A DNA stretch of 64,000 nt from DATASD01 sp035276765. Lineage in GTDB: Bacteria > Patescibacteriota > Saccharimonadia > Saccharimonadales > UBA4665. Positions 25,476 to 32,549 of this stretch are shown piece after piece (position 1 is the stretch's first letter; each line of letters begins with the position of its first letter). The stretch spans positions 558,001 through 622,000 of the forward strand of contig DATELH010000002.1 of assembly GCA_035276765.1 (NCBI GenBank). The letters are read 5' to 3'. Made by a program: the position numbers and the translations under genes. The notes below the pieces were generated by a model. It was not told the DNA's origin and made no database searches. It worked only from the letters and a program-made list of their open reading frames with translations.

Positions 25476-26264
25476 TTACTTGGTGCGCTTGCGGGCGGTG
25501 AGCGCGTTGATAGTTAGCTGCGTTCGCTGCCGAGCGTACGTACAAAATTCGCACGGCCCGCCCATGATAGATTCGCCGATCGGCGGCATTTCGTCGCTAT
25601 CCATGCAGGTCTTCATTTTGAGCAGCGTCGGCTCAATCCACTCGGTGTTGCCTTTATAAGGAATGAGTTTGGTCTTGAACTCTACGCGGTCAAAAAAGCC
25701 GTCAACGTCCATGCGGCCGTTGGTATATACAAAGTAGCCGGTGTCGCTTACGGGCAAACCGTTTTGGCGCACCAACCACTGGTAAACTTCCATCTGGCGC
25801 TTGTAGCTTATTTGCCAGCCGGCGCTGATGCCCACTTCTTTGTCTTTTGCCGTGGCTTTGTAATCCACCACAATGACTTCACCACCCGGGCTCACCCACA
25901 AGTCATCAACTGCACCAAAAACAAGCAAGTTGGTCGGCGCGTGGGGCGCCTGAACACCTACGAATGTTTCACGCCAATCGTCAAGTTTGTCGTGTACAAA
26001 GGGGATGGCATCCACCTGGTATTCAACCATGATCGGATGCGGTTCACCTTTTTGGCGATAGCCATCGAACTCTTTTTTGAATAGTTCATCGATGGCTTTA
26101 TTGATATTGAACGGCGGACCGGAGGGTTGCTTAATTTTAAGACGCACGTCGAGCCAAAAACAGCGCGGGCACTGCATAAACAACTCGATTTTGCTGCGGC
26201 TTACCTTGAACGGCGCCGACTGGCCAGGCTTGTACGGCTGGCTTCGTTCCCTCCAGTAATTCAT
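25476..26264 (-). CDS. Stand-alone PD-(D/E)XK (Cas4/RecB-like) nuclease with Cys pairs
   Basis: A 262-residue protein of the PD-(D/E)XK family. The nuclease core is GAVDDLW, then VIVVDYKA, then the QMEVYQWLV helix. Cysteines C32 and C35 (QCPRCFWL) and C238 and C241 (CEFC), with C220, could hold an iron-sulfur cluster as in Cas4 and AddB. No CRISPR array, cas gene or helicase is near, so a general DNA end-processing role is more likely than CRISPR adaptation. It starts eight bases after a TACAAT box and is divergent from a secreted-protein gene. Confidence 0.8.
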   Translation of the reverse strand: MNYWRERSQPYKPGQSAPFKVSRSKIELFMQCPRCFWLDVRLKIKQPSGPPFNINKAIDELFKKEFDGYRQKGEPHPIMVEYQVDAIPFVHDKLDDWRETFVGVQAPHAPTNLLVFGAVDDLWVSPGGEVIVVDYKATAKDKEVGISAGWQISYKRQMEVYQWLVRQNGLPVSDTGYFVYTNGRMDVDGFFDRVEFKTKLIPYKGNTEWIEPTLLKMKTCMDSDEMPPIGESIMGGPCEFCTYARQRTQLTINALTARKRTK

Positions 26265-26272
26265 CTTGTTTT

Positions 26273-26278
26273 ATTGTA
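26273..26278 (-). promoter_or_regulatory. -10 box (TACAAT) of the Cas4-like nuclease gene
   Basis: TACAAT with eight bases to the ATG at 26264 and no Shine-Dalgarno sequence between. Confidence 0.45.
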
Positions 26279-26303
26279 GCAGCTTTGCAGTGGCGCTGGG
26301 ATC

Positions 26304-26332
26304 TTGAAAAAAAGTCATTTTTAGGTTACTAT
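26304..26332 (+). promoter_or_regulatory. Promoter of the secreted-protein gene at 26352
   Basis: TTGAAA, a 17-base spacer and TACTAT, followed by an AGGAGG ribosome-binding site three bases before the ATG at 26352. This is a conventional leader, unlike many genes in this window. Confidence 0.65.
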
Positions 26333-26351
26333 TGGGGTTTTTAGGAGGCTC

Positions 26352-27098
26352 ATGGCACAGTCGTTTGAATCAACATCTTTACCTTCCGAAAGCTGGCGGC
26401 GCGTCGCAACCGGTTTGGGAGTTTTTATGCTAGCCGGTGCAGTTGCCGGAGCGGCAGTGTTTGCCGAAGAAAGCAAGGCACAGTCACACATAACAGCCGA
26501 TATAAGCGCCGATAACCTCAACAAAATTCAAGCGAGCGCCCGGGCGTCGGTCAAAGCCGGGATCACTTGGCTTGAGAGCAATACGAAAAGTTGCCACCCC
26601 GATGCTGCATTAGGGGTCGCCTGCCTTTCAACGGCAAGCCCCGCCGAACTCTATCACAACGAAAGCTCAAAATATGGCGATGACGGAAGCACCGAAATGA
26701 TAAGCTTCTCGGCTACCACCAACCAACAAGGATCGCAGCTTGATTTCAAATATTACCATGGCAGCTATGCCGATAAGACCCGCAACGGTTCGATGGGTGG
26801 CGAGGTCATTATGCAATCACCCGAATCTGTTTTCGAGGAGACGCTGACGGCCGACCGGGCCCGTCAGCTCGTGGAAAGCGCATCGCTTGTTTCGGTAGCG
26901 CTCGACGATCCAAAGCAGTACGGCAAAAGCCTGACGGCACAGCTAACTGGAAACCACGTAACCGCCGCTTGGGAAAACGCCAACTACTGGGTGCAAAATG
27001 ACCTGACGCCGCAGACAGCCGCGGATGTACCGGATTTTGTCATGGAACAGCTCGGACAAGTCCAGCAAGTAGCCGACCCACTCGGGGCCGGACGGTAA
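26352..27098 (+). CDS. Exported protein of unknown function
   Basis: A 248-residue protein with an N-terminal hydrophobic segment (about residues 18-38, GLGVFMLAGAVAGAAVFA) that is either a signal peptide or an anchor. The mature part is hydrophilic, rich in Ser, Ala, Gln and Asn, and contains two Cys within the first 50 mature residues (KSCHPDAALGVACL) that may form a disulfide. No domain was recognised. It converges on the uracil methyltransferase gene with only two bases between the stops. Confidence 0.7.
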   Translation: MAQSFESTSLPSESWRRVATGLGVFMLAGAVAGAAVFAEESKAQSHITADISADNLNKIQASARASVKAGITWLESNTKSCHPDAALGVACLSTASPAELYHNESSKYGDDGSTEMISFSATTNQQGSQLDFKYYHGSYADKTRNGSMGGEVIMQSPESVFEETLTADRARQLVESASLVSVALDDPKQYGKSLTAQLTGNHVTAAWENANYWVQNDLTPQTAADVPDFVMEQLGQVQQVADPLGAGR

Positions 27099-27100
27099 TA

Positions 27101-28387
27101 TTAGTCTTTTGCGGTCAGTACCGCCAAACACTCGATGTGTGGCGTGCGCGGAAAAAAGTTAAAGACTTCGAGGTGCTCGATAACATAGCTATCTTGCAAC
27201 AGTGCTAAGTCGCGTGCCTGCGTCGCCGGATTACAACTGAGATAAATAATTTTTGGTGGCAAAATGGCCTCGACCGCGGCGACCACTTTTTGGTGCAGAC
27301 CGGCGCGCGGCGGGTCGAAAACCAACACGCCACCGTCGCAATAGATATAGTGGTTTGGTTCGGTTTCGGCAGACTGCTCGACCACCCGAGCTTCAAGCGG
27401 ACTGTTCGCAGCATTGACACGTGCCATAGCCGCCGTAGCCGGATCGAGCTCGATTAAATCTACCGACTTACCGGCGACGCTCAAGCCAATACTACCCACG
27501 CCGGCATACATGTCGGTCACCTCGTCGGCGCCGCAAAACTCCTTAATGCGTTTGAGCGCTTGCTCGAAAACCGGAATGTTTACTTGGAAAAACGAATCGA
27601 CGTCGTACACAAAATCTTGGTCGAGCAAGGCGTCGTGCAAGCGGACATCACCAAGCTCATACAACCGTTTGGTGGGCACCGAGGCCGGACTTTTAGGGTT
27701 GGAGTAGTACGCGCGCAGACCCTGCACTCCTTCTGGCAGCGGTAATCTTGGAAATTCCTCGAGCTTCGTAAACAACGAAACTGCCGTGTGGCCATCTTGG
27801 CTGCAGCGGATGACCATAGTTTTGAGATCGCCGGCACGCAAATCCTGTTTTTGCAATACCGCCAGCACCGCCCGAGCCGCTTCGTCGATTGCCGGCAACG
27901 CCAGTTTACTGCCCGTCACCACCGATTTTTGGTGGCTGCCGCGATTGTGCAACGCTATATGCAAACCCTCATCGTCGCCCCAAAAACTGTATTCCATTTT
28001 GTTGCGATAGTGGAAAAAATGCGCATCATCGCTGTCCTGCGTGGCCAGTTGTACACCATTTTCGGGCAGCTCTACATGTTCGTGCCGAAAAAGCTCCTCA
28101 GTTATTTGCTGTTTATATCTGCCTTCGACGGCAGGTTGCATGATTTGCCATGGGCTGGTCGCCAAATAGTTCGCCTCTTGCGGGGCGACGCGCTCTGGCG
28201 AAGCTTCAACAACCTCCTCGGCCACCGCTTCCACAAACGAGCGTTTTTTGCGAAACACTCGGACCCGCACCTGCTCGCCCGGCAACGCATTCCACACAAA
28301 CGCCTTTTGGCCATTGGCTAGCGTCGCCAAACCTTGCCCGCCATGCACTAACTTTTCAATCCGAACAACCTCGGTGCTCTCTGCCAT
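27101..28387 (-). CDS. RNA (uracil-5-)-methyltransferase, RlmD/TrmA family
   Basis: A 428-residue SAM-dependent m5U methyltransferase. An N-terminal TRAM domain (to about residue 60) is followed by the catalytic domain with motif I DMYAGVGSIGLS, motif IV VFDPPRAGL and the nucleophile Cys in YLSCNPATQARDL. The four iron-sulfur cysteines of RlmD are absent: the expected region reads NYLATSPWQIMQP. It is thus closer to the cluster-free form. The target (23S rRNA or tRNA) is not decidable. The HAD phosphatase gene lies just upstream on the same strand. Confidence 0.88.
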   Translation of the reverse strand: MAESTEVVRIEKLVHGGQGLATLANGQKAFVWNALPGEQVRVRVFRKKRSFVEAVAEEVVEASPERVAPQEANYLATSPWQIMQPAVEGRYKQQITEELFRHEHVELPENGVQLATQDSDDAHFFHYRNKMEYSFWGDDEGLHIALHNRGSHQKSVVTGSKLALPAIDEAARAVLAVLQKQDLRAGDLKTMVIRCSQDGHTAVSLFTKLEEFPRLPLPEGVQGLRAYYSNPKSPASVPTKRLYELGDVRLHDALLDQDFVYDVDSFFQVNIPVFEQALKRIKEFCGADEVTDMYAGVGSIGLSVAGKSVDLIELDPATAAMARVNAANSPLEARVVEQSAETEPNHYIYCDGGVLVFDPPRAGLHQKVVAAVEAILPPKIIYLSCNPATQARDLALLQDSYVIEHLEVFNFFPRTPHIECLAVLTAKD

Positions 28388-28398
28388 TATTTTCTCAC

Positions 28399-29025
28399 TT
28401 ACCTATTGATTATTTTCAGGATGTCAGCCGGTGTTTCGGCCATCGCCGTGGGACGATGCTTTTTGAGAAGCGTCGGGTCGTTATACCCCCACGATACGGC
28501 AATCACTTTGATATGCGCCCGGTGCGCACCCTCAATATCGCGCTGCTCATCGCCAACATACACGCAATGCTTGCGGTCGATGCCGTTGATGCGCGTTACC
28601 CGTTTGATTGACGCCGCCTTGTTCAACAACCCTACGTTACCATACACGCCGTCAAAATATGCATACAAATGATGGTGCCGCAAAAATTTTTCGACGTTCT
28701 GGCCACTATTTGAGCTCATTACGAGCAGCCGATGCCCTTCCGCGTGCAACGACTTAATAAGTTGTGCCATGCCCGGGAACAGTGCTACCTCGGTAACGCG
28801 GTCAGTCATAATCTTGCGACCGCGCACCAGCAACGACGGAATCTGGTACAGCGGCACCTTCACCTCTTTAATCACCTTGCGCATGGGCATGCGTCGAAAC
28901 ACGTTTATTTCTTCGGCAGTCTGCGCCCCTTGCCAGCCGGTTAGCTCACGAAAAATCTCGATGGTCATCGCAAGGCTGTCGGCGATGGTGCCATCGAAGT
29001 CAAAAATTACCGTATCCTTTTGCAT
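28399..29025 (-). CDS. HAD-superfamily phosphatase (phosphoglycolate phosphatase-like)
   Basis: A 208-residue HAD hydrolase with motif I FDFDGTIADS (nucleophile Asp), motif II LVMSSNSG, the Lys of motif III and motif IV YVGDEQRDIEGA. The C1 cap region is helical. Relatives dephosphorylate small phosphometabolites such as phosphoglycolate; the substrate here is unknown. The ATG at 29025 follows the stop of the heliorhodopsin gene with one base between, so the two are translated from one message. A functional link is possible but unproven. Confidence 0.85.
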   Translation of the reverse strand: MQKDTVIFDFDGTIADSLAMTIEIFRELTGWQGAQTAEEINVFRRMPMRKVIKEVKVPLYQIPSLLVRGRKIMTDRVTEVALFPGMAQLIKSLHAEGHRLLVMSSNSGQNVEKFLRHHHLYAYFDGVYGNVGLLNKAASIKRVTRINGIDRKHCVYVGDEQRDIEGAHRAHIKVIAVSWGYNDPTLLKKHRPTAMAETPADILKIINR

Positions 29026-29026
29026 G

Positions 29027-29923
29027 TTATGGATGGAGCAACCCGGCAAAGATTTGCCAGGCCAGCGCTGTCTTTGCAGTTACGTTAATTATCGTGTACA
29101 CCCGCTCACCAAAAAGGTAGTCAGCCCAGCGGCCTTTGCCCTGACGTTGCAGGAAATAGTTAGCGCCCAACCCGGCGAAGGTAAGCACCAGCGTACCAAA
29201 AAGCCCGTACACATATGCCAGCAAGTGCGTGCCACCGTATATCGAGGTGCTTACGGCGTACACAATGAACACGATAAATGGCATAAGCCCCGCCAAAATG
29301 GCCCAGCGGCCCGTGGCCCAATCCGTGGCCTTTTTGCCTTTGTTGCGTAGTTCGATGAACGAGGCCAGGCCATGCAAAACTGCGCTCAAAACCATTATCA
29401 TGAGCAAGCTCGACAGATCGTACACCCCAGCCAACAGCGCCACCACCAAAAACACGAGACTCGGCACAAATGCAGAATGGATCCACCGGATACGGTTAAT
29501 CCCTTCTGCCAATTCCGCCTCATACTGTTTGCGGTACACCGAAGTCACCAAAACATATTCCACGGCCGCTGCCAGCAAAAAGAGTGTCACCAAATAGCCA
29601 ATGTTGAAGTCGAACAGCCGCCGCACTGCCGCCACCATGCCGCCATCCAATGGGTTTGCCGTGAGATAATTCACCGTTACAGCCACGTTGTGCGCATTGC
29701 TCAACACCAAAATTGCCACAGCTTGCACTACTAAAAGCGCAGCAGCCCATACATTCCAGCGTTGCAGGCCTGGCAAAACCCTGGTTTTCTCAGGTACTTC
29801 CAACACGGCTGCCGACTCCGTAATTGGCTCTGCGGTTTTGGCCGAACTCTTTGTGGTCTTTGCCTTTGACAATGTGACCTTAGTGCGCGCCTTGCTTTTC
29901 GCACGGGAGGAAGATTTGCTCAT
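29027..29923 (-). CDS. Heliorhodopsin-family seven-helix retinal protein with altered active site
   Basis: A 298-residue protein. After a Lys/Ser-rich N-terminal tail of about 50 residues come seven transmembrane helices. The best match is heliorhodopsin: LQRQGKGRWADYLFGERVY, then NVTAKTALAWQIFAG, with the retinal Lys at 284. Compared from memory with HeR-48C12, counterion E107 aligns with His149 (NRIRWIHS), H80 with Tyr123 (Glu122 next to it), H23 with Leu64 and S237 with Asn280. Heliorhodopsins are inverted in the membrane and seem to be sensory, not strong pumps. The ATG at 29923 lies six bases after TATAAT. The gene sits between msrA and a HAD phosphatase. Confidence 0.88.
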   Translation of the reverse strand: MSKSSSRAKSKARTKVTLSKAKTTKSSAKTAEPITESAAVLEVPEKTRVLPGLQRWNVWAAALLVVQAVAILVLSNAHNVAVTVNYLTANPLDGGMVAAVRRLFDFNIGYLVTLFLLAAAVEYVLVTSVYRKQYEAELAEGINRIRWIHSAFVPSLVFLVVALLAGVYDLSSLLMIMVLSAVLHGLASFIELRNKGKKATDWATGRWAILAGLMPFIVFIVYAVSTSIYGGTHLLAYVYGLFGTLVLTFAGLGANYFLQRQGKGRWADYLFGERVYTIINVTAKTALAWQIFAGLLHP

Positions 29924-29929
29924 AGTAGT

Positions 29930-29935
29930 ATTATA
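29930..29935 (-). promoter_or_regulatory. -10 box (TATAAT) of the heliorhodopsin gene
   Basis: A perfect TATAAT six bases before the ATG at 29923, with no ribosome-binding site between. It fixes the start choice, because longer in-frame versions would begin upstream of the promoter. Confidence 0.6.
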
Positions 29936-29966
29936 CAGACTCCGGCTCGGTTTTCGGCTAAGCTTT

Positions 29967-30446
29967 TTATAGTGGCTTATAAGGGACGTGGCATAACCCC
30001 CGGCCCGTACGTTCGGCATATTTTTGGTGATATGCTTCGGCCTGGTAAAAAGGGCCAGCCGGGACAATTTGCGTCACGATCGGCTTGTCGGAATGCGATT
30101 GTGTAACCGATTTAACTTCTTCGGCAACCGCTTGTTGCTGCTCGTTCAGGTAAAAAATGGCCGAACGATAGTTATCGCCCACATCTGGCCCTTGCTTGTT
30201 GAGCTGAGTGGGGTCATGCATGCGAAAAAAATGCCGCACCAAGGTTTCGTAGGAGACCACTTTGGGATCGTATTCTACCCAAATTGCTTCGGCGTGGCCA
30301 GTTGTGTGCGCGCTGACTTCTTCGTAAGTTGGGTCTTCGGTGTCACCGCCCGTGTAACCCACCGACGTACTTTTCACCCCTGGAATTTGGTCAAAATAAT
30401 ATTGCACACCCCAGAAACATCCAGCCGCAAAAATTGCCTGTTCCAT
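29967..30446 (-). CDS. msrA: Peptide methionine sulfoxide reductase MsrA
   Basis: Repairs oxidised methionine (S-form) in proteins. The 159-residue enzyme has the catalytic GCFWGVQYYF motif at residues 9-18, the YTGG block, and a Cys near the C-terminus (GRGLCHVPY) that could be the resolving cysteine. No signal peptide, so cytoplasmic. Its ATG overlaps the stop of the DUF427 gene (TAATG), implying coupling. It stands directly upstream of the heliorhodopsin gene, which has its own -10 box. Confidence 0.95.
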   Translation of the reverse strand: MEQAIFAAGCFWGVQYYFDQIPGVKSTSVGYTGGDTEDPTYEEVSAHTTGHAEAIWVEYDPKVVSYETLVRHFFRMHDPTQLNKQGPDVGDNYRSAIFYLNEQQQAVAEEVKSVTQSHSDKPIVTQIVPAGPFYQAEAYHQKYAERTGRGLCHVPYKPL

Positions 30447-30751
30447 TATTCAGTCACCGTTACGTCGCGCCAAAAAGCTACATAATTACTGAAATCTTTT
30501 TTAACTTTTTCGATGGCCGAAGGGAGCGGCTTGGGGTAGGCCCAGGCACTGTCCTTACTCCATTCGTCACTGTTTTGGCCAACATCAAAATATTGGCATA
30601 CGCCCTTCCACGGGCAAGTATACGGGGTGGGACTTTCGCGCAAAAATTCTTTTTTAACAGATGCGGGTGGGAAATACCAGTTTTGTTCAATGTATATCAG
30701 GTCTTCTTTCGGCGCTTCGGCAATAACCTTGCCCTTCCAGATTGCTTTCAT
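30446..30751 (-). CDS. DUF427 domain protein
   Basis: A compact 101-residue protein with the full DUF427 pattern: NWYFPPASVKKEFL, then SPTPYTCPWKGVCQYFDV, then AWAYPKPLPSA. The family is widespread and of unknown function, often near redox or stress genes. The ATG at 30751 is preceded by GAGGGGAAGC, and a TATAAT box at 30783-30788 gives a leader of about 25 bases. It is the first gene of the DUF427-msrA pair. Confidence 0.9.
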   Translation of the reverse strand: MKAIWKGKVIAEAPKEDLIYIEQNWYFPPASVKKEFLRESPTPYTCPWKGVCQYFDVGQNSDEWSKDSAWAYPKPLPSAIEKVKKDFSNYVAFWRDVTVTE

Positions 30752-30782
30752 AGCTTCCCCTCTGTTACATTACCACCTGACT

Positions 30783-30788
30783 ATTATA
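30783..30788 (-). promoter_or_regulatory. -10 box (TATAAT) of the DUF427-msrA unit
   Basis: A perfect TATAAT with a conventional leader and GAGGGGAAG ribosome-binding site before the DUF427 ATG. No good -35 is seen. Confidence 0.5.
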
Positions 30789-30834
30789 CCAGTTATTACG
30801 CTTCACTCTAAGTATTGCTTTTATGCTTAAAACA

Positions 30835-30862
30835 TTGACTAATTATTAAAACAGCGTATACT
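30835..30862 (+). promoter_or_regulatory. Promoter of the LPXTG surface-protein gene
   Basis: TTGACT, a 16-base spacer and TATACT, followed by a leader of about 50 bases and an AAGGAG site. One of the more complete promoters of the window, which suggests strong expression. Confidence 0.7.
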
Positions 30863-30917
30863 GAGTTCGTAATGTCTCGGAAGACTTGAGAGGCCTCCCG
30901 GGGATAAGGAGTTTCAG

Positions 30918-31646
30918 ATGAAAAGTCTCAAAGTATTGGGTAGCGCCGGCGTAGTCGGTGTTGCAATGGCCGCTTTGGTTGTTGCACCGGCATTTGCGTG
31001 CCGCCCACAAGGAAAAATTGCTAAGACCGTCCAAGACGTGACCTCCAAAAGCGCCGTAAGCGATGCCAATGACAACGCGCACGCCCTTGGCGTCACTCAA
31101 GGCGACATCCTTACCTACACCGTAACCGTCAGTAACCAGGAAACGGTTACCGGCAGCAAGGGCGAGGACGAAATGACCAACACCGTCCTTACCGATACGC
31201 TTCCTGCCGGCGTGGAGCTGGTTAGCAATCCCGGCCAGAGCACCATTACCGAAAACCTCGGCACCATTAAGGCCAAAGGTAGCGTTACCAAGTCGTATCA
31301 GGTGAAGGTCACTTCGGCCACCGATGGTGCAACCCTGACCAACAAGGCCTGCTACACAAGCAACAGCAACCTCGGTGCTTCATACAACCAAAACGGTTGC
31401 GACGTTGCGATCGTAAAAGTAAGCGTTCCGAAGACGCCCACGCCCCCGGTAACTTCTCCGACCACGCCAACGACTCCAACGACCCCGACTACACCCACCA
31501 CTCCTGCAACGCCAACCACCCCAGCCACACCAACGAGCCTGCCTAGCACCGGCGCAAGCACTTTCCTGGCACCAATTGCCGCAGTTGTCACCGCAGCCGC
31601 AGCATATGTTGCCCGTCTTAAATTCTTGAGCCGCCCAGCAGCCTAA
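30918..31646 (+). CDS. Secreted DUF11-like surface protein with LPXTG-type sortase signal
   Basis: A 242-residue exported protein. Residues 1-27 form a signal peptide (cut near AFA-C). Residues about 40-170 look like a DUF11-type beta-sandwich (LTYTVTVSNQE; LTDTLPAGVELVSNPG). Then comes a Thr/Pro repeat stalk (about 173-205) and a C-terminal sorting signal: LPSTG, a hydrophobic stretch and a basic end (RLKFLSRPAA). By analogy with Gram-positive bacteria, sortase would cut after Thr and link it to the wall. In an episymbiont it could contact the host cell (inference). No sortase gene lies in this window. Confidence 0.82.
   Translation: MKSLKVLGSAGVVGVAMAALVVAPAFACRPQGKIAKTVQDVTSKSAVSDANDNAHALGVTQGDILTYTVTVSNQETVTGSKGEDEMTNTVLTDTLPAGVELVSNPGQSTITENLGTIKAKGSVTKSYQVKVTSATDGATLTNKACYTSNSNLGASYNQNGCDVAIVKVSVPKTPTPPVTSPTTPTTPTTPTTPTTPATPTTPATPTSLPSTGASTFLAPIAAVVTAAAAYVARLKFLSRPAA
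31458..31537 (+). repeat. Short tandem repeat encoding a Thr/Pro stalk
   Basis: About nine imperfect 9-base units of the form ACNCCNACN encode PTT/PAT repeats of the wall-spanning stalk. Repeat number may vary between strains. Confidence 0.7.
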
Positions 31647-31665
31647 CCCTGCTTACCTCAAGCGA

Positions 31666-31697
31666 AAAGGCCCCTTACTTTAAGGGGTCTTTCTTGT
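31666..31697 (+). terminator. Rho-independent terminator of the surface-protein gene
   Basis: A 12-bp stem (AAAGGCCCCTTA / TAAGGGGTCTTT, one G-U pair) with a 3-base loop and a T-rich tail. It covers the stop codon of the convergent hydrolase gene. Confidence 0.85.
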
Positions 31698-32486
31698 TTC
31701 CAGCAAACGTGCCAGATACCGCGACGCTTGTATGGTGATGTCGTGCTGCTGGTTGGTCATGTGCAGCGTAATATTTTTGTTGTGCCGAAACATGTTGCGC
31801 ACGTCGGCTCGGGTAACGGCAATGTCGAAGCGGCCATAAACGATATCGGTTGGTATGCTGATGGCATGTAAATCTTTGTAGGCTTGCTGGCCCATAATCG
31901 TATTACGCAAGCTGCGTTCGAACGCCGTCCACATCTCTTCGTCGAGCGCAAACCCGCTAATTTTCCGAAGCATGCGCAACAAGGCCCGGTCTTGCGCGAG
32001 CGCTAACTCGGGGTGCTTCATAAGATACTCGAAGAATGCAAAGTACTGCTTTCGGCGACGTGCGTGCGTGCGAAACTCCGGCATGTCAACCAACAGCGGC
32101 GGTTCATATAATATAACGTGCTTGATGCGGCGCGGGTAACGCGCGGCAATGTGCACCGCTACCAAACAACCCATTGAGTGAGCCACCAGCGTGATCGGCC
32201 CACGCACCCGCTGCCGGCGCAAGGCGGCCAGTACGGCCCGGGCGTGGGTTTCAACGCTATAGTCTACATCTTGTGGCTTCGGCGAATCCCCAAAACCCAG
32301 CAAATCCGGCGCAATAACTCTGCGTTTTTGTGCAACCAGCAACACCGAAAGTGGTCGCCAAGCCGCCCCACTACTAGCAATGCCGTGCAACAAAACAACT
32401 GGATCGCCCTGTCCCATATCTTCGGTAATGTGCAGTCGATATGGACGCCGCAGCCACCTATGCCAAATGCGTTCAAACTCCTTCAT
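31680..32486 (-). CDS. Alpha/beta-fold hydrolase
   Basis: A 268-residue alpha/beta hydrolase with the oxyanion motif LLHGIASSG, the nucleophile elbow VAHSMGCLV, the acid Asp in YGRFDIAV and the His in NQQHDIT, so the catalytic triad is complete. No signal peptide. Substrate unknown: esterases, lipases and C-C hydrolases share these motifs. The ATG at 32486 lies six bases after TATAAT, itself preceded by a 12-bp palindrome. The stop codon lies in the terminator stem of the convergent surface-protein gene. Confidence 0.85.
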   Translation of the reverse strand: MKEFERIWHRWLRRPYRLHITEDMGQGDPVVLLHGIASSGAAWRPLSVLLVAQKRRVIAPDLLGFGDSPKPQDVDYSVETHARAVLAALRRQRVRGPITLVAHSMGCLVAVHIAARYPRRIKHVILYEPPLLVDMPEFRTHARRRKQYFAFFEYLMKHPELALAQDRALLRMLRKISGFALDEEMWTAFERSLRNTIMGQQAYKDLHAISIPTDIVYGRFDIAVTRADVRNMFRHNKNITLHMTNQQHDITIQASRYLARLLETRKTP

Positions 32487-32492
32487 ATTTTT

Positions 32493-32498
32493 ATTATA
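32493..32498 (-). promoter_or_regulatory. -10 box (TATAAT) of the hydrolase gene
   Basis: A perfect TATAAT six bases before the ATG at 32486. The palindrome at 32502-32513 lies just upstream, where a bound repressor would block RNA polymerase. Confidence 0.55.
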
Positions 32499-32501
32499 CC
32501 T

Positions 32502-32513
32502 CTCTGTACAGAG
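32502..32513. repeat. 12-bp palindrome upstream of the hydrolase -10 box
   Basis: CTCTGTACAGAG is a perfect palindrome in the spacer of the promoter, the classic position of an operator. No adjacent regulator gene is seen. Confidence 0.5.
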
Positions 32514-32549
32514 GCAACACCTATGAGGCCGACCGAGCAGCCGGAAGGC

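Noticed and set aside
25476..26264. A CRISPR-Cas locus around the Cas4-like gene
   Set aside because: No direct-repeat array and no other cas gene is seen within the window.
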